A stretch of 64,000 nucleotides of DNA, taken from NCBI RefSeq assembly GCF_019218265.1, contig NZ_JAHUZE010000001.1:186001-250000 (forward strand), read 5' to 3'. The first letter of the stretch is position 1. Each line of letters opens with the position of its first letter. This document shows, piece by piece, positions 56,260 through 64,000 of the stretch. Both the position numbers and the translations under genes were made by a program. The notes beneath the pieces were generated by a model, which was given only the letters and a program-made list of their open reading frames with translations, was not told where the DNA came from and did not search any database. This DNA comes from Maritimibacter dapengensis. Its GTDB lineage: Bacteria > Pseudomonadota > Alphaproteobacteria > Rhodobacterales > Rhodobacteraceae.

Positions 56260-57999
56260 ATGCCCGCAACGATTAAACGATCCGACTATGCCGCGATGTT
56301 CGGCCCGACGACCGGCGACAAGGTTCGGCTGGCCGACACGGACCTTATCATCGAGGTCGAGCGCGACCTGACCGCGACGCCGGCGGGTGGCGAGAACAAG
56401 CCGCTTTATGGCGATCAGGTGAAGTTCGGCGGCGGCAAGGTCATTCGCGATGGTATGGGGCAGAGCCAGTCAAGCCGCGCGGACGGGGCGGTGGACACGG
56501 TCATCACCAACGCGCTGATCGTGGATTACACCGGCATCTACAAGGCCGACGTGGGGCTGAAGGATGGGCGCATCCATGCCATCGGCAAGGCGGGCAACCC
56601 GGACACGCAGGACGGCGTGAACATCATCATCGGGCCGGGGACCGAGGCGATTGCGGGCGAGGGGCGTATCCTGACCGCGGGCGGGTTCGACAGCCATATC
56701 CATTTCATCTGCCCGCAGCAGATCGAAGATGCGCTGCATTCCGGACTGACCACGATGCTGGGCGGCGGCACGGGGCCCGCGCATGGCACGCTCGCCACCA
56801 CCTGCACGCCGGGGCCGTGGCATATCGGGCGAATGCTGCAGGCGGTCGATGGCGTGCCGATGAACATCGGGTTCGCGGGGAAGGGGAATGCGTCGCTGCC
56901 GGCCGCGTTGGAAGAACAGGTCATGGCGGGGGCGTGTTCGCTCAAGCTGCATGAGGATTGGGGGACGACGCCCGGCGCCATTGATTGCTGCCTGAGCGTG
57001 GCCGATGACCTCGACGTGCAGGTGATGATCCACACCGACACGCTGAACGAGTCCGGGTTCGTCGAGAACACCGTGGCCGCGATGAAGGGCCGGACGATCC
57101 ACGCTTTCCACACCGAAGGCGCGGGGGGCGGTCACGCGCCGGACATCATCAAGATCTGCGGCGAGGATTTCGTGCTGCCCTCGTCCACCAACCCGACGCG
57201 GCCCTTCACGGTGAACACGCTGGAAGAGCATCTGGATATGCTCATGGTCTGTCACCATCTCGACAAGTCGATCCCCGAGGATGTGGCGTTCGCGGAGAGC
57301 CGTATCCGGCGCGAGACCATCGCGGCCGAGGACATTCTGCACGACATGGGCGCGTTCTCGATCATCGCGAGCGATTCTCAGGCGATGGGGCGGGTCGGCG
57401 AGGTGCTGATCCGCACCTGGCAGACCGCCGACAAGATGAAGAAACAGCGCGGGCGGCTGGCCGAGGAGACCGGCGACAACGACAACTTCCGCGTCCGCCG
57501 CTATATCGCCAAGTACACGATGAATCCGGCGGTGGCGCATGGCATGAGCCATGAAATCGGGTCGATCGAGGTGGGCAAGCGCGCTGACCTCGTGCTGTGG
57601 AACACCGCCATGTTCGGGGTGAAGCCCGAGATGGTGCTGATCGGCGGCATGATCGCCATGGCCCAGATGGGTGATCCGAACGCCTCGATCCCGACGCCGC
57701 AGCCGGTCTATTCCCGGCCCATGTTCGGGGCGATGGGGCGGGCGGTCGAAAACTCGGCGGTGACCTTCGTCAGCGCCTGCGCGCATGACAATTCCATCGC
57801 CAAGACGCTCGGGCTGGCCAAGAACACGGTGGCCGTGCGCAACACGCGGGGGATCGGAAAGAAAGACCTCGTCCTGAACGACGCGACACCGGAGATCGAG
57901 GTGCATCCCGAAACCTACGAAGTGCGCGCAAATGGCGAGCTTCTGACCTGCGAACCGGCGAGAGAATTGCCGATGGCGCAGCGGTATTTCATGTTCTGA
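56260..57999 (+). CDS. ureC: Urease subunit alpha
   Basis: The 579-residue catalytic subunit hydrolyses urea to ammonia and carbamate. The carbamylated nickel-bridging Lys is K229 in SLKLHEDWG. Nickel His ligands lie in [12 protein letters not shown] and VMIHTDTL and [16 protein letters not shown], and the catalytic His is in [21 protein letters not shown], split over residues 328-348. ATG 56260 has GAGGA upstream. It follows the extra 102-aa gene and the REP-like element, so its translation is not coupled to ureB. Confidence 0.98.
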   Translation: MPATIKRSDYAAMFGPTTGDKVRLADTDLIIEVERDLTATPAGGENKPLYGDQVKFGGGKVIRDGMGQSQSSRADGAVDTVITNALIVDYTGIYKADVGLKDGRIHAIGKAGNPDTQDGVNIIIGPGTEAIAGEGRILTAGGFDSHIHFICPQQIEDALHSGLTTMLGGGTGPAHGTLATTCTPGPWHIGRMLQAVDGVPMNIGFAGKGNASLPAALEEQVMAGACSLKLHEDWGTTPGAIDCCLSVADDLDVQVMIHTDTLNESGFVENTVAAMKGRTIHAFHTEGAGGGHAPDIIKICGEDFVLPSSTNPTRPFTVNTLEEHLDMLMVCHHLDKSIPEDVAFAESRIRRETIAAEDILHDMGAFSIIASDSQAMGRVGEVLIRTWQTADKMKKQRGRLAEETGDNDNFRVRRYIAKYTMNPAVAHGMSHEIGSIEVGKRADLVLWNTAMFGVKPEMVLIGGMIAMAQMGDPNASIPTPQPVYSRPMFGAMGRAVENSAVTFVSACAHDNSIAKTLGLAKNTVAVRNTRGIGKKDLVLNDATPEIEVHPETYEVRANGELLTCEPARELPMAQRYFMF

Positions 58000-58008
58000 G
58001 GGGACGCG

Positions 58009-58479
58009 ATGCAGACAGCCCAGACCATCGCCCACACGCATCACCCGGACGCCACGGTGACGCTCAGCTATGATGAGCGCTTCCTGCGACGCAAGGTGCT
58101 GACCACCGACACTGGGGAGCGGTTTCTTGTCGACCTTGCGCAGACGGTGAGCGTGGGGGATCACGATGCCTTCCAACTCGACGATGGGCGGACGGTCGGC
58201 GTGATTCCCGCCGATGAGCCGCTGTTCGAGGTCACGGGGCCGGACCTCGTGCGGCTCGCCTGGCACATCGGGAACCGGCACACGCCTGCGCAATTGGCAG
58301 ATGGCGCGATTTTCATCCAACGGGACCACGTGATGGCGGACATGTTGTCGCGATTGGGCGCGAATTTGCGGGAGGTGGTTGCACCTTTCACACCGGAGGG
58401 GGGAGCCTACGGTCATGGTCGGACCCATGGTCACGACCATTCTCATTCGCATGGGGAGCTTGAACATGCGCACGGATGA
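58009..58479 (+). CDS. ureE: Urease accessory protein UreE
   Basis: A 156-residue nickel chaperone. The N-terminal domain has VTLSYDERFLRRKVLTTD and the C-terminal domain LVRLAWHIGNRHTPAQL, with the nickel-binding dimer His. The tail is His-rich ([20 protein letters not shown]), which binds further nickel. It starts 9 bases after ureC and its 3' end overlaps ureF by 14 bases. Confidence 0.96.
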   Translation: MQTAQTIAHTHHPDATVTLSYDERFLRRKVLTTDTGERFLVDLAQTVSVGDHDAFQLDDGRTVGVIPADEPLFEVTGPDLVRLAWHIGNRHTPAQLADGAIFIQRDHVMADMLSRLGANLREVVAPFTPEGGAYGHGRTHGHDHSHSHGELEHAHG

Positions 58480-59104
58480 TGTTCTGACACTGACGCAATG
58501 GCTGTCGCCCGCTTTCCCGGTCGGGGCTTTTGCCTATTCCCACGGGCTGGAAGCAGCGTTCGAGGCCGGTTGGGTCACGGATGCCGAGAGTCTGAAGGCG
58601 TGGATCACCGACCTTCTGACGCTCGGATCGGCCAACACGGACGCGCATTTCATGGCGGCCGCCGCGCTTCACACGCGGAAACTTTCAGAGGTGGACGGGA
58701 TCGCGCGGGCCTTCGCACCTTGCCGCGAGCGGCTGAGCGAAGCCTGTGCGCAGGGTAAGGCGTTTTGCGATACCGTGTCGGCGGTGTGGTCGAAGGAACT
58801 TGACGGGCTGACCTATCCGGTCGCGCTGGGCCATGCGGTGCACGAAGAGGGCTTGCCCCTGGACCTGGCGATTACGCTTTACCTTCAGGCCTTCGTCACC
58901 AACCTGGTCGCCAATGCGCAGCGGCTGGGGCCGATCGGGCAGACCGAGGCACAGCAGGTGATCCGCGACCTTGCGCCGCTGATCGAGGAAACGGCGCGGG
59001 AGGCGGCGGATGGGGAGCTGACCCACATCGCCTCCAACGCGTTCCTGTCGGATATCGCGGCGATGAAGCATGAGACGCAATATTCCCGGATGTTCCGGAG
59101 CTGA
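58466..59104 (+). CDS. ureF: Urease accessory protein UreF
   Basis: A 212-residue helical protein that links UreD and UreG and gates GTP hydrolysis during nickel loading. Family markers are [18 protein letters not shown] near residue 12 and the C-terminal [20 protein letters not shown]. The start is ATG 58466 ([11 protein letters not shown]), with GGGAG upstream, inside the end of ureE; an ATG 5 codons earlier is possible. Confidence 0.95.
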   Translation: MRTDDVLTLTQWLSPAFPVGAFAYSHGLEAAFEAGWVTDAESLKAWITDLLTLGSANTDAHFMAAAALHTRKLSEVDGIARAFAPCRERLSEACAQGKAFCDTVSAVWSKELDGLTYPVALGHAVHEEGLPLDLAITLYLQAFVTNLVANAQRLGPIGQTEAQQVIRDLAPLIEETAREAADGELTHIASNAFLSDIAAMKHETQYSRMFRS

Positions 59105-59114
59105 GGAGGAGCGA

Positions 59115-59753
59115 ATGGCGAACGGACCTTTGCGCGTCGGGATCGGCGGGCCGGTGGGCGCGGGCAAGACGACGCTGACGGCGGAACTTGCCAAGGCGCT
59201 GAAAGACCGCTGCTCGATGGCCGTGATTACCAACGACATTTACACCCGTGAGGATGCCGAGGCCCTGATGCGGATGCAAATCCTGCCCGCCGACCGGGTG
59301 AAAGGGGTCGAGACCGGAGGCTGCCCGCATACCGCGATCCGCGAGGATGCCTCGATCAACCTTGCCGCCGTAGCGGAGCTGAACGCGGCGCATCCTGACC
59401 TCGATCTGATCCTGATCGAGAGCGGCGGAGACAACTTGTCGGCCACCTTCAGCCCAGAATTGGCGGACATCACGCTTTATGTCATCGACGTCGCGGCGGG
59501 CGAGGAAATTCCCCGCAAGGGCGGGCCTGCGATCACGCGAAGCGACCTTCTGATTATCAACAAACGCGATCTTGCGCCCTATGTCGGGGCTGATCTGGGC
59601 GTGATGGAGCGGGATGCGACCCGGATGCGGAATGGAAAGCCGTTCGAGTTTGCTGCATTGCGGCATGGAGAGGGCGTTTCGGCGATCGTCCAACATATTG
59701 AGAATATTGGTGGATTGTCGCTCTCTCCGGCCAGCGATGCAAATGCTGCATAG
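59115..59753 (+). CDS. ureG: Urease accessory GTPase UreG
   Basis: A 212-residue SIMIBI GTPase with P-loop [11 protein letters not shown], the nickel-binding C-P-H motif in [15 protein letters not shown] and [14 protein letters not shown] as the base-recognition loop. It delivers nickel to urease with UreE. A strong GAGGAGG site lies before ATG 59115, 10 bases after ureF. It ends the operon; no convincing terminator was seen behind it. Confidence 0.97.
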   Translation: MANGPLRVGIGGPVGAGKTTLTAELAKALKDRCSMAVITNDIYTREDAEALMRMQILPADRVKGVETGGCPHTAIREDASINLAAVAELNAAHPDLDLILIESGGDNLSATFSPELADITLYVIDVAAGEEIPRKGGPAITRSDLLIINKRDLAPYVGADLGVMERDATRMRNGKPFEFAALRHGEGVSAIVQHIENIGGLSLSPASDANAA

Positions 59754-59850
59754 CGGCGCTGCGGCATTGTCGGTTCTCATCCGAGACAGCAAGGCTTACC
59801 CATAACGCCAAGGGAGGAAACCAGAGGCACAACATTCGAGGGTTTCCAAA

Positions 59851-60072
59851 ATGGCATACACTGCAACCAACACTGACTTCGCCGCATCGCATCCGATCTT
59901 CGCGCGGATCACCTCCGCGCTGAAAAGCTTCGGCATGGCATATATCGAGGCACGTTCACGCCAAGGCGAAATCGCCGCGCTTGAATCGTTGTCCGACGCC
60001 GAACTGGCCGAGCGTGGCATTAAACGCGGCGACATCGTGCGTCACGTTTTCGCGGACACTTACTACCTCTGA
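59851..60072 (+). CDS. DUF1127 domain protein, 73 aa
   Basis: The C-terminal half carries the DUF1127 pattern, ALESLSDAELAERGIKRGDIVRHV, after an N-terminal region of low conservation (MAYTATNTDFAASHPIFARITS). Small DUF1127 proteins are abundant in alphaproteobacteria and in Rhodobacter and Agrobacterium bind RNA or affect stress and phosphate physiology. The gene has a GGGAGGAAACC site upstream and its own strong terminator. It seems a single transcription unit after ureG. Confidence 0.92.
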   Translation: MAYTATNTDFAASHPIFARITSALKSFGMAYIEARSRQGEIAALESLSDAELAERGIKRGDIVRHVFADTYYL

Positions 60073-60095
60073 TCTTCGTACCAGGGATCGTGACG

Positions 60096-60125
60096 AGGCC
60101 GGGCAGAACGCCCGGCCTTTTCGTT
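60096..60125 (+). terminator. Rho-independent terminator of the DUF1127 gene
   Basis: AGGCCGGGC (60096-60104) and GCCCGGCCT (60110-60118) pair over AGAAC, followed by TTTTCGTTTT. Confidence 0.92.
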
Positions 60126-60126
60126 T

Positions 60127-60423
60127 TCAGCGGGCGGTTTCGGGAAGCGGCAGGCAGCCGGGCAATCCGGCGGGGAGCACCAGTCGCGCGCCTGAAGCAT
60201 AGAGGCGGCGGGCAAGCGCGGGGCTGTCACTTTCCAGCGTGACGGAGAACCGGGCGCTGTCCATGATCGCCACGTCGGGGGGCAGGTTTTCGATCAATCG
60301 GGCCGAGGGCAGAATGACCACCTGCGCGGGTGCGGCGTCCGACAGGAGGCCGACGAGGACAAGGACAGCGACCCAGCCCGCGACCATGCCTGCGAGACCG
60401 ATCAGCACCGCCTTAATAGTCAT
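60127..60423 (-). CDS. Membrane-anchored hypothetical protein, 98 aa
   Basis: A 98-residue protein with one N-terminal transmembrane helix (AVLIGLAGMVAGWVAVLVLVGLL, as two hydrophobic halves) and a soluble part that is probably periplasmic and ends GLPGCLPLPETAR. No family is recognised. Its start overlaps the end of the 347-aa gene by 11 bases, so it is the fourth gene of the coupled operon that begins with the Tat-exported FAD oxidase. It shares its terminator region with the convergent DUF1127 gene. Confidence 0.72.
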   Translation of the reverse strand: MTIKAVLIGLAGMVAGWVAVLVLVGLLSDAAPAQVVILPSARLIENLPPDVAIMDSARFSVTLESDSPALARRLYASGARLVLPAGLPGCLPLPETAR

Positions 60424-61456
60424 GGATATGCTCGAGCGTCAGGCCAGCCCCCGGTAGATCCCGCAGGCGCTGGGCGAGGTCGGGAACCTTGACCATGATC
60501 AGGTGGCGGTAGTCGCCGTAGCCTTGTCGCGGAAAGCTATGAAGCGCGCCGGGGGCGGTCGGATCGGGCGAGGTCGCGGTGAGGAGGATATCGTCGTTGC
60601 CCGCAATCTCGACAAAGGTCGCGCCGTCTTGCGCCATGTCGTCGAGGATCAGGGTCAGCGCCCGGTAGCGCGGCGTCGCGAGCACACGGCCCTGCGACCG
60701 TTCCGCGACCAGTGTGACGCCGTCGTAGGCGTCGGGGTCGAGCCCCTTGGCGATCATGTGGAGCGTCAGGTCGTCATTGCCGGTCGCGGCAACCGCCGAG
60801 GCGATGACCCCGGCATAAGCGGATTTGGCCGCGTTCTCGATGCCTAGGGCAAGGCGGCGTTCCCGGTCCCGGAAGCTTCCGGTCGAGGCGGCGGCGAGGG
60901 CATTCTGTGCGGCGGAGAAATCCCACAGATACCAGGGTGTCTGTTGCAGGAAGCGGGCGTAGTCCGCGGCCTGTTGGGCAGACACCTCGTCAAGCGGCGC
61001 GCGGGCGTCGCCCCGGATCAGGGTGGCGAGACGACCGAGCGTTTCCTCGTAGGCGGCCTTGGCGAGGAGTTCGAGGGTGAAGCTGGTGCCGATCACGTAG
61101 ACCAGTTGTTTCGTGGGCGTGTCCATGCCGCCATGCGCCGCCGAAGCTTCAGTCAGGGCGCAGAGCGAGGACCAGTAGCCGCCGATGGCCTTGAGGTAGT
61201 CGAAGTCGTGGGGGTCCTCCGTCGATATCACGCGAGCGTAGTCGTCATAGGCGTGGACGATGTGCCATTCGGGATAGGTGAGGAGCGTTCGCGCCTCGGC
61301 ACGGTGGGTTCCGGGCGGCAGGAGCGATTGGTAGCTGTCCGCGACCGGCGTGCCCTGACAGGCCCATTCGTTTCGCGCGACCGGGACGGCGAGCAGGATC
61401 GCTACCACCACCAGCACGACGATGATGCGCAGGAGCCAGCGGGCCAGCCGTTTCAT
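60413..61456 (-). CDS. Membrane-anchored hypothetical protein, 347 aa
   Basis: A 347-residue protein with an N-terminal anchor or signal (LLRIIVVLVVVAILLAVPVA, about residues 8-27). The mature part contains LTYPEWHIVHAYDDYARVI and DFDYLKAIGGYWSSLCALTEAS, with several conserved-looking aromatic residues, and later LDDMAQDGATFVEIAGNDDI. I do not recognise a characterised family. The reading frame, codon use and 4-base overlap with the gene before it (61453-61456) show it is a real member of the FAD-oxidase operon. Confidence 0.8.
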   Translation of the reverse strand: MKRLARWLLRIIVVLVVVAILLAVPVARNEWACQGTPVADSYQSLLPPGTHRAEARTLLTYPEWHIVHAYDDYARVISTEDPHDFDYLKAIGGYWSSLCALTEASAAHGGMDTPTKQLVYVIGTSFTLELLAKAAYEETLGRLATLIRGDARAPLDEVSAQQAADYARFLQQTPWYLWDFSAAQNALAAASTGSFRDRERRLALGIENAAKSAYAGVIASAVAATGNDDLTLHMIAKGLDPDAYDGVTLVAERSQGRVLATPRYRALTLILDDMAQDGATFVEIAGNDDILLTATSPDPTAPGALHSFPRQGYGDYRHLIMVKVPDLAQRLRDLPGAGLTLEHIHDY

Positions 61457-61863
61457 GGCGGCCCGCCCGTTTCGCGCCAGCCGGCCCAGAGCGCGAAGCC
61501 GCCGAGTGCGAGATGCGGGAGGTTGGCGAACAGGCGGGGAAGCGACAGGTCGACCCCGAGGCTTTCGTTGGTGAAAATGCCGAGGTCTAGATAGCCCCAG
61601 CCGGTGAACATGCCGAAAATTCCATCCCCGAGATAGGCCGCGCCGAAGAGGATCAGGAAGATCCGCGCCGCCCGGTGCGAGATCAGCCCGGCGGCCAGCG
61701 CCCAGAGTGCGGACGCCACGTGCAGGGCATCGTCATAAATGTCGAGCGCAAAGATGCCGAAGGCCAGACCTTCGTCATCCGTCAGACCCGGAATGTAGTT
61801 GATCGAGGCCGCGATCATGAGCGCGATGAAATAGCCGAATGCGATGAGGCGAAGGCGGGTCAT
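61453..61863 (-). CDS. Small integral membrane protein, 136 aa (DUF4383-like)
   Basis: A 136-residue protein with four hydrophobic segments: LIAFGYFIALMIAASINYI, FGIFALDIYDDALHVASAL, FLILFGAAYLGDGIFGMF and HLALGGFALWAGW. The layout resembles DUF4383-type four-helix proteins, though the match is from memory and weak. It starts inside the stop of the FAD-oxidase gene (61860-61863) and overlaps the next gene by 4 bases, so three genes are strictly coupled. Its role is unknown; partner of a membrane redox module is a guess. Confidence 0.8.
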   Translation of the reverse strand: MTRLRLIAFGYFIALMIAASINYIPGLTDDEGLAFGIFALDIYDDALHVASALWALAAGLISHRAARIFLILFGAAYLGDGIFGMFTGWGYLDLGIFTNESLGVDLSLPRLFANLPHLALGGFALWAGWRETGGPP

Positions 61864-63347
61864 AGCTGTGCGAAATACCTGTCCCAGAAGAGGTTGCCGA
61901 AAAGCCCGCCCGGATCGTTCTCGCGCTTGGCGGCGGCGAAGGCGGGGGCGCCGGGGTATGCGGCGATGAGTTGCTCCGGCGTGGGATGCGGGCGGTAGCA
62001 GAGGTAGTAGGCGCCACCGATGGCGGTGATCCTGTCCACGAGCGCGCGGGTCATCCGGGCCATGTCGGCCTCGCCGCGTTCGGTGAGTTCCTGGCTGAAC
62101 GACATCACGGCGGCGATGCGCGGCACCGGCGCGTAGGCGAGCGTGGAGACCGGGTCGGCCGCCACGTAACGCAGGGTGACGTTCAGGAACTCCTGATAGG
62201 AGGCGGGGATCACGTCGCGGCAGGCGGCGAGGAACCCGTCCCATTGGTCAAACCCGACGAAGTATTCGTGCAGAATATCGACGCGGTCGGGGTTGCGGTC
62301 GTCGAGCGTGACGACGGGTTCGTTGATGAGCGTATTGCGCGTCACCGGGCCGGCGGCGAGCTTTGGGCCCAGCACCGTTTCCTGCCACCACCGCGCGCGC
62401 TTCATCGGCTCGGCCCCGAGTTGGGTGCGGTAGACCCGCGAGGCGGCATGAGACATCCAGCCGGACCCGGTGGCAGGCGGCAGGTCGGACTGGTCGGCGC
62501 TTTCGCGGTAGGTGATGAGGAGGGCTTCGGTGAAGAACGCGGCGCGGTCCACGTTCATGCGGCCATAGGCCATCGTGACGGCGGGATCGTCGAGCGCGGT
62601 CTGAAACGCAGATGCAAAGCCGTCCGCCGGCAGCACGTCGAAGGTCGGGACGAGGCGCGTGTTCGCGACCATTTCGACCTCCATGTCCACGATGGCTCCG
62701 ATCAACCCGTATCCGCCCATCGCATGTGCGAAGAGGTCCGCGTTTTCGTCTCGCGACACGGTCACGAGGTCGCCGGACGGGAGCACCATTCGGAGCGAAC
62801 GCACGGTCGACCCCATGGGGCCGAAGGGCACCGGCCAGCCGTGGGCATTGACCGAAAACGTCGCGGCCACGCCGAAATCGTGGTTCGACTGCATAACCTT
62901 TGGCGAGAACCCCGCCGGGTCCAGCGCCGCGATCACATCGGACCAACGCGCACCGGCATGGCAACGGTAGGTCATGGCCTCGCTGTCGATCTCGACCGAA
63001 CCGTTGGCGAAAGTGACGGCGTGCCCGCGATCCGGGATCGCCTGTCCACCCATGGAATGGCGCGCCGCGCCGATGTTGAAGGGCCGTCCCGCATCGCGCG
63101 CCTCGCGCAATTCGGCGCGGATCGCGGTGACAAGGGTATCGCCCGGATCTTCGGTCAGCGTCACATGCTTGTTGATCGGCGTGGCCGAAAGCGTACTGGC
63201 GTCGTTGAGGAAACCGTCGCCGGAGGGCACGGAAAGCCGGGTCGTGCCGTCATAGACGGGGAGCTTTCGCCCCGTCGCCTGCGCGACCCCATATCCGATG
63301 GCCGCACCACCGCCCAGAAGGACCGCTCGCCGCGTCAGCTTCCGCAT
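61860..63347 (-). CDS. Tat-exported FAD-binding oxidoreductase (lactone-oxidase-like)
   Basis: A 495-residue flavoprotein. The N-terminus MRKLTRRAVLLGGGAAIGYG has the twin-Arg and hydrophobic run of a Tat signal, so FAD is loaded before export. The PCMH-type domain contains FNIGAARHSMGGQAI, whose His may hold FAD covalently as in L-gulonolactone/D-arabinono-lactone oxidases, and FSVNAHGWPVPFGPMGSTV. The C-terminus AAKRENDPGGLFGNLFWDRYF is typical for these enzymes. The substrate is unknown. ATG 63347 follows AGCGGAGC. It heads a four-gene coupled operon of otherwise uncharacterised membrane proteins. Confidence 0.88.
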   Translation of the reverse strand: MRKLTRRAVLLGGGAAIGYGVAQATGRKLPVYDGTTRLSVPSGDGFLNDASTLSATPINKHVTLTEDPGDTLVTAIRAELREARDAGRPFNIGAARHSMGGQAIPDRGHAVTFANGSVEIDSEAMTYRCHAGARWSDVIAALDPAGFSPKVMQSNHDFGVAATFSVNAHGWPVPFGPMGSTVRSLRMVLPSGDLVTVSRDENADLFAHAMGGYGLIGAIVDMEVEMVANTRLVPTFDVLPADGFASAFQTALDDPAVTMAYGRMNVDRAAFFTEALLITYRESADQSDLPPATGSGWMSHAASRVYRTQLGAEPMKRARWWQETVLGPKLAAGPVTRNTLINEPVVTLDDRNPDRVDILHEYFVGFDQWDGFLAACRDVIPASYQEFLNVTLRYVAADPVSTLAYAPVPRIAAVMSFSQELTERGEADMARMTRALVDRITAIGGAYYLCYRPHPTPEQLIAAYPGAPAFAAAKRENDPGGLFGNLFWDRYFAQL

Positions 63348-63445
63348 ATCTGCTCCGCTTTTTAGGCGCACCCTAGCAGAGCGGCGCGCCAAACGAAGCT
63401 ATTTCGTGCGGTGCCGGACACGGTGTTGCAAGGGTGAAGGGCGTC

Positions 63446-63519
63446 TGGAGCGGGCGACGGGAATCGAACCCGTATCATCAGCTTGGAAGGCTGAGGTCTT
63501 ACCATTACACAACGCCCGC
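63446..63519 (-). tRNA. tRNA-Gly (anticodon TCC)
   Basis: The 74-nt minus-strand sequence folds as a cloverleaf. The acceptor stem GCGGGCG pairs with CGCCCGC, the anticodon arm is CAGCC-TTCCAAG-like with loop CTTCCAA (anticodon TCC, reading GGA), and the T arm is CGGGTTCGATTCCCG. The 3' CCA is encoded (after discriminator T). It lies alone, 98 bases upstream of the FAD-oxidase start. Confidence 0.93.
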
Positions 63520-63736
63520 GCAGTAACGCTGTGCCTATGACAAGCGTGGTTCGAGGTCAAGTCGCTGGGCTGCATTCTGCCCACAGTGGACCATCGAGAA
63601 ATCTGCCGATGCCGCAGTGCAGCCTCTCCCGTCCGGCAATTTGTGCATTTCGCAGCAGATTGCCTGATTGTATGACCGTTGTGCGGACTTTCTTGCCCTT
63701 CAAGCCGTCAGTCTGGAAGCACGCGTTCGCAGTCGG

Positions 63737-64000
63737 TCAGAGTTCGAGGATAAGCGGGCAGTGATCTGACACTTCGGGGTCATAGATCACGTCAAAGTCC
63801 CTCACGGCGTGCTCTTGGTCGATCAGCAAATAATCGGCAAAGCGCCCCGGTTTCTTGTATTGCGAGTTGCGGGTGCTGTCGTAGCCGCGCCCCGTCACCA
63901 ATTCGGTCAGTCCGGCATTGCCGAGGATGGAAAGCGTTTCGCTGTCCGGCTCGACGTTGAAATCGCCGCAGATCACCGTGAGATCGTCCGGCTCGGTGAT
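63737..64000 (-). CDS. Endonuclease/exonuclease/phosphatase family protein, C-terminal part (5' end outside window)
   Basis: The open frame runs off the right edge of the window. The 87 visible residues include VICGDFNVEPDSETLSILG, the D-F-N catalytic block of EEP-fold enzymes, and end with VSDHCPLILEL, the S-D-H catalytic motif. This is the DNase I/exonuclease III/sphingomyelinase superfamily; whether the enzyme cleaves nucleic acid or a phosphoester lipid cannot be told. The 217-bp gap to tRNA-Gly shows no recognisable feature. Confidence 0.88.
   Translation of the reverse strand: MTEPDDLTVICGDFNVEPDSETLSILGNAGLTELVTGRGYDSTRNSQYKKPGRFADYLLIDQEHAVRDFDVIYDPEVSDHCPLILEL

Noticed and set aside
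56470-58473. 667-codon open frame opposite ureC and ureE
   Set aside because: Antisense shadow of ureC/ureE with no domain; the urease frames are unambiguous.

Overview
This window is a stretch of ordinary chromosome from a GC-rich alphaproteobacterium, most probably a Rhodobacterales (Rhodobacteraceae/Roseobacter-type) species. The evidence is the rpsU gene divergent from a COQ9-type gene, the alphaproteobacterial serC-serA pair with a candidate serC leader RNA, and the cluster hemN - fnrL - universal stress protein - ccoNOQP - ccoGHIS, whose order matches the one known from Rhodobacter. No prophage, insertion sequence, CRISPR array or rRNA operon was seen. RNA genes are one SRP RNA and one tRNA-Gly(TCC).

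Layout. 1-2.8 kb: end of an alpha/beta hydrolase, rpsU, COQ9-family protein, quinone oxidoreductase and a tiny membrane protein. 2.8-5.8 kb: serA and serC for serine synthesis. 6-8.6 kb: mobA, azlCD exporter, metallophosphoesterase. 8.6-17.4 kb: an opened-up version of the classical rbfA-truB-rpsO-pnp cluster on the minus strand, with yceI, cytochrome b561, a DUF5665-like gene, a broken gene, DUF1643 and deoA lying between its members. 17.5-25.1 kb: dapB, recR, ybaB, dnaX, hemF, an SDR-like protein, an rRNA methyltransferase-like protein, clpS and a HAD hydrolase. 25.3-33.5 kb: D,D-carboxypeptidase with SPOR domain, the yejABEF peptide importer and a membrane-anchored cytochrome c. 33.7-40.7 kb: prephenate dehydratase, SRPBCC protein, NudC, SRP RNA, SDR, hemE, hemC and an FAD-linked oxidase. 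40.7-54.1 kb: the FnrL-controlled microaerobic block. 54.4-59.8 kb: the urease operon ureDAB-orf-CEFG. 59.8-64 kb: a DUF1127 gene, a tightly coupled four-gene operon around a Tat-exported FAD oxidase, tRNA-Gly and the end of an endonuclease/exonuclease/phosphatase-family gene.

How it works together. The best-defined system is low-oxygen respiration. FnrL (an Fe-S O2 sensor) has four clear TTGA(T/C)-N4-(A/G)TCAA boxes here: between hemN and fnrL, two between usp and ccoN, and one before ccoG. They tie anaerobic heme synthesis, the cbb3 oxidase, its copper and assembly factors and a stress protein into one regulon. Oxygen-dependent hemF, hemE and hemC complement hemN for heme supply.

Most noteworthy non-genic signals: a perfect 36-bp palindrome before serC; two copies of a double-palindrome intergenic repeat (serA-serC gap and within the urease operon); four CGTATG iterons at exact 11-bp phasing before ureD; an 18-bp direct repeat flanking a two-gene insert that splits ccoNOQP from ccoGHIS; and an orphan minus-strand terminator beneath an FNR box that may mark a small RNA. 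An SDR-like gene at 22.1-23.0 kb has lost the catalytic Tyr/Lys pair, and a gene at 13.6-14.2 kb is broken across three frames.
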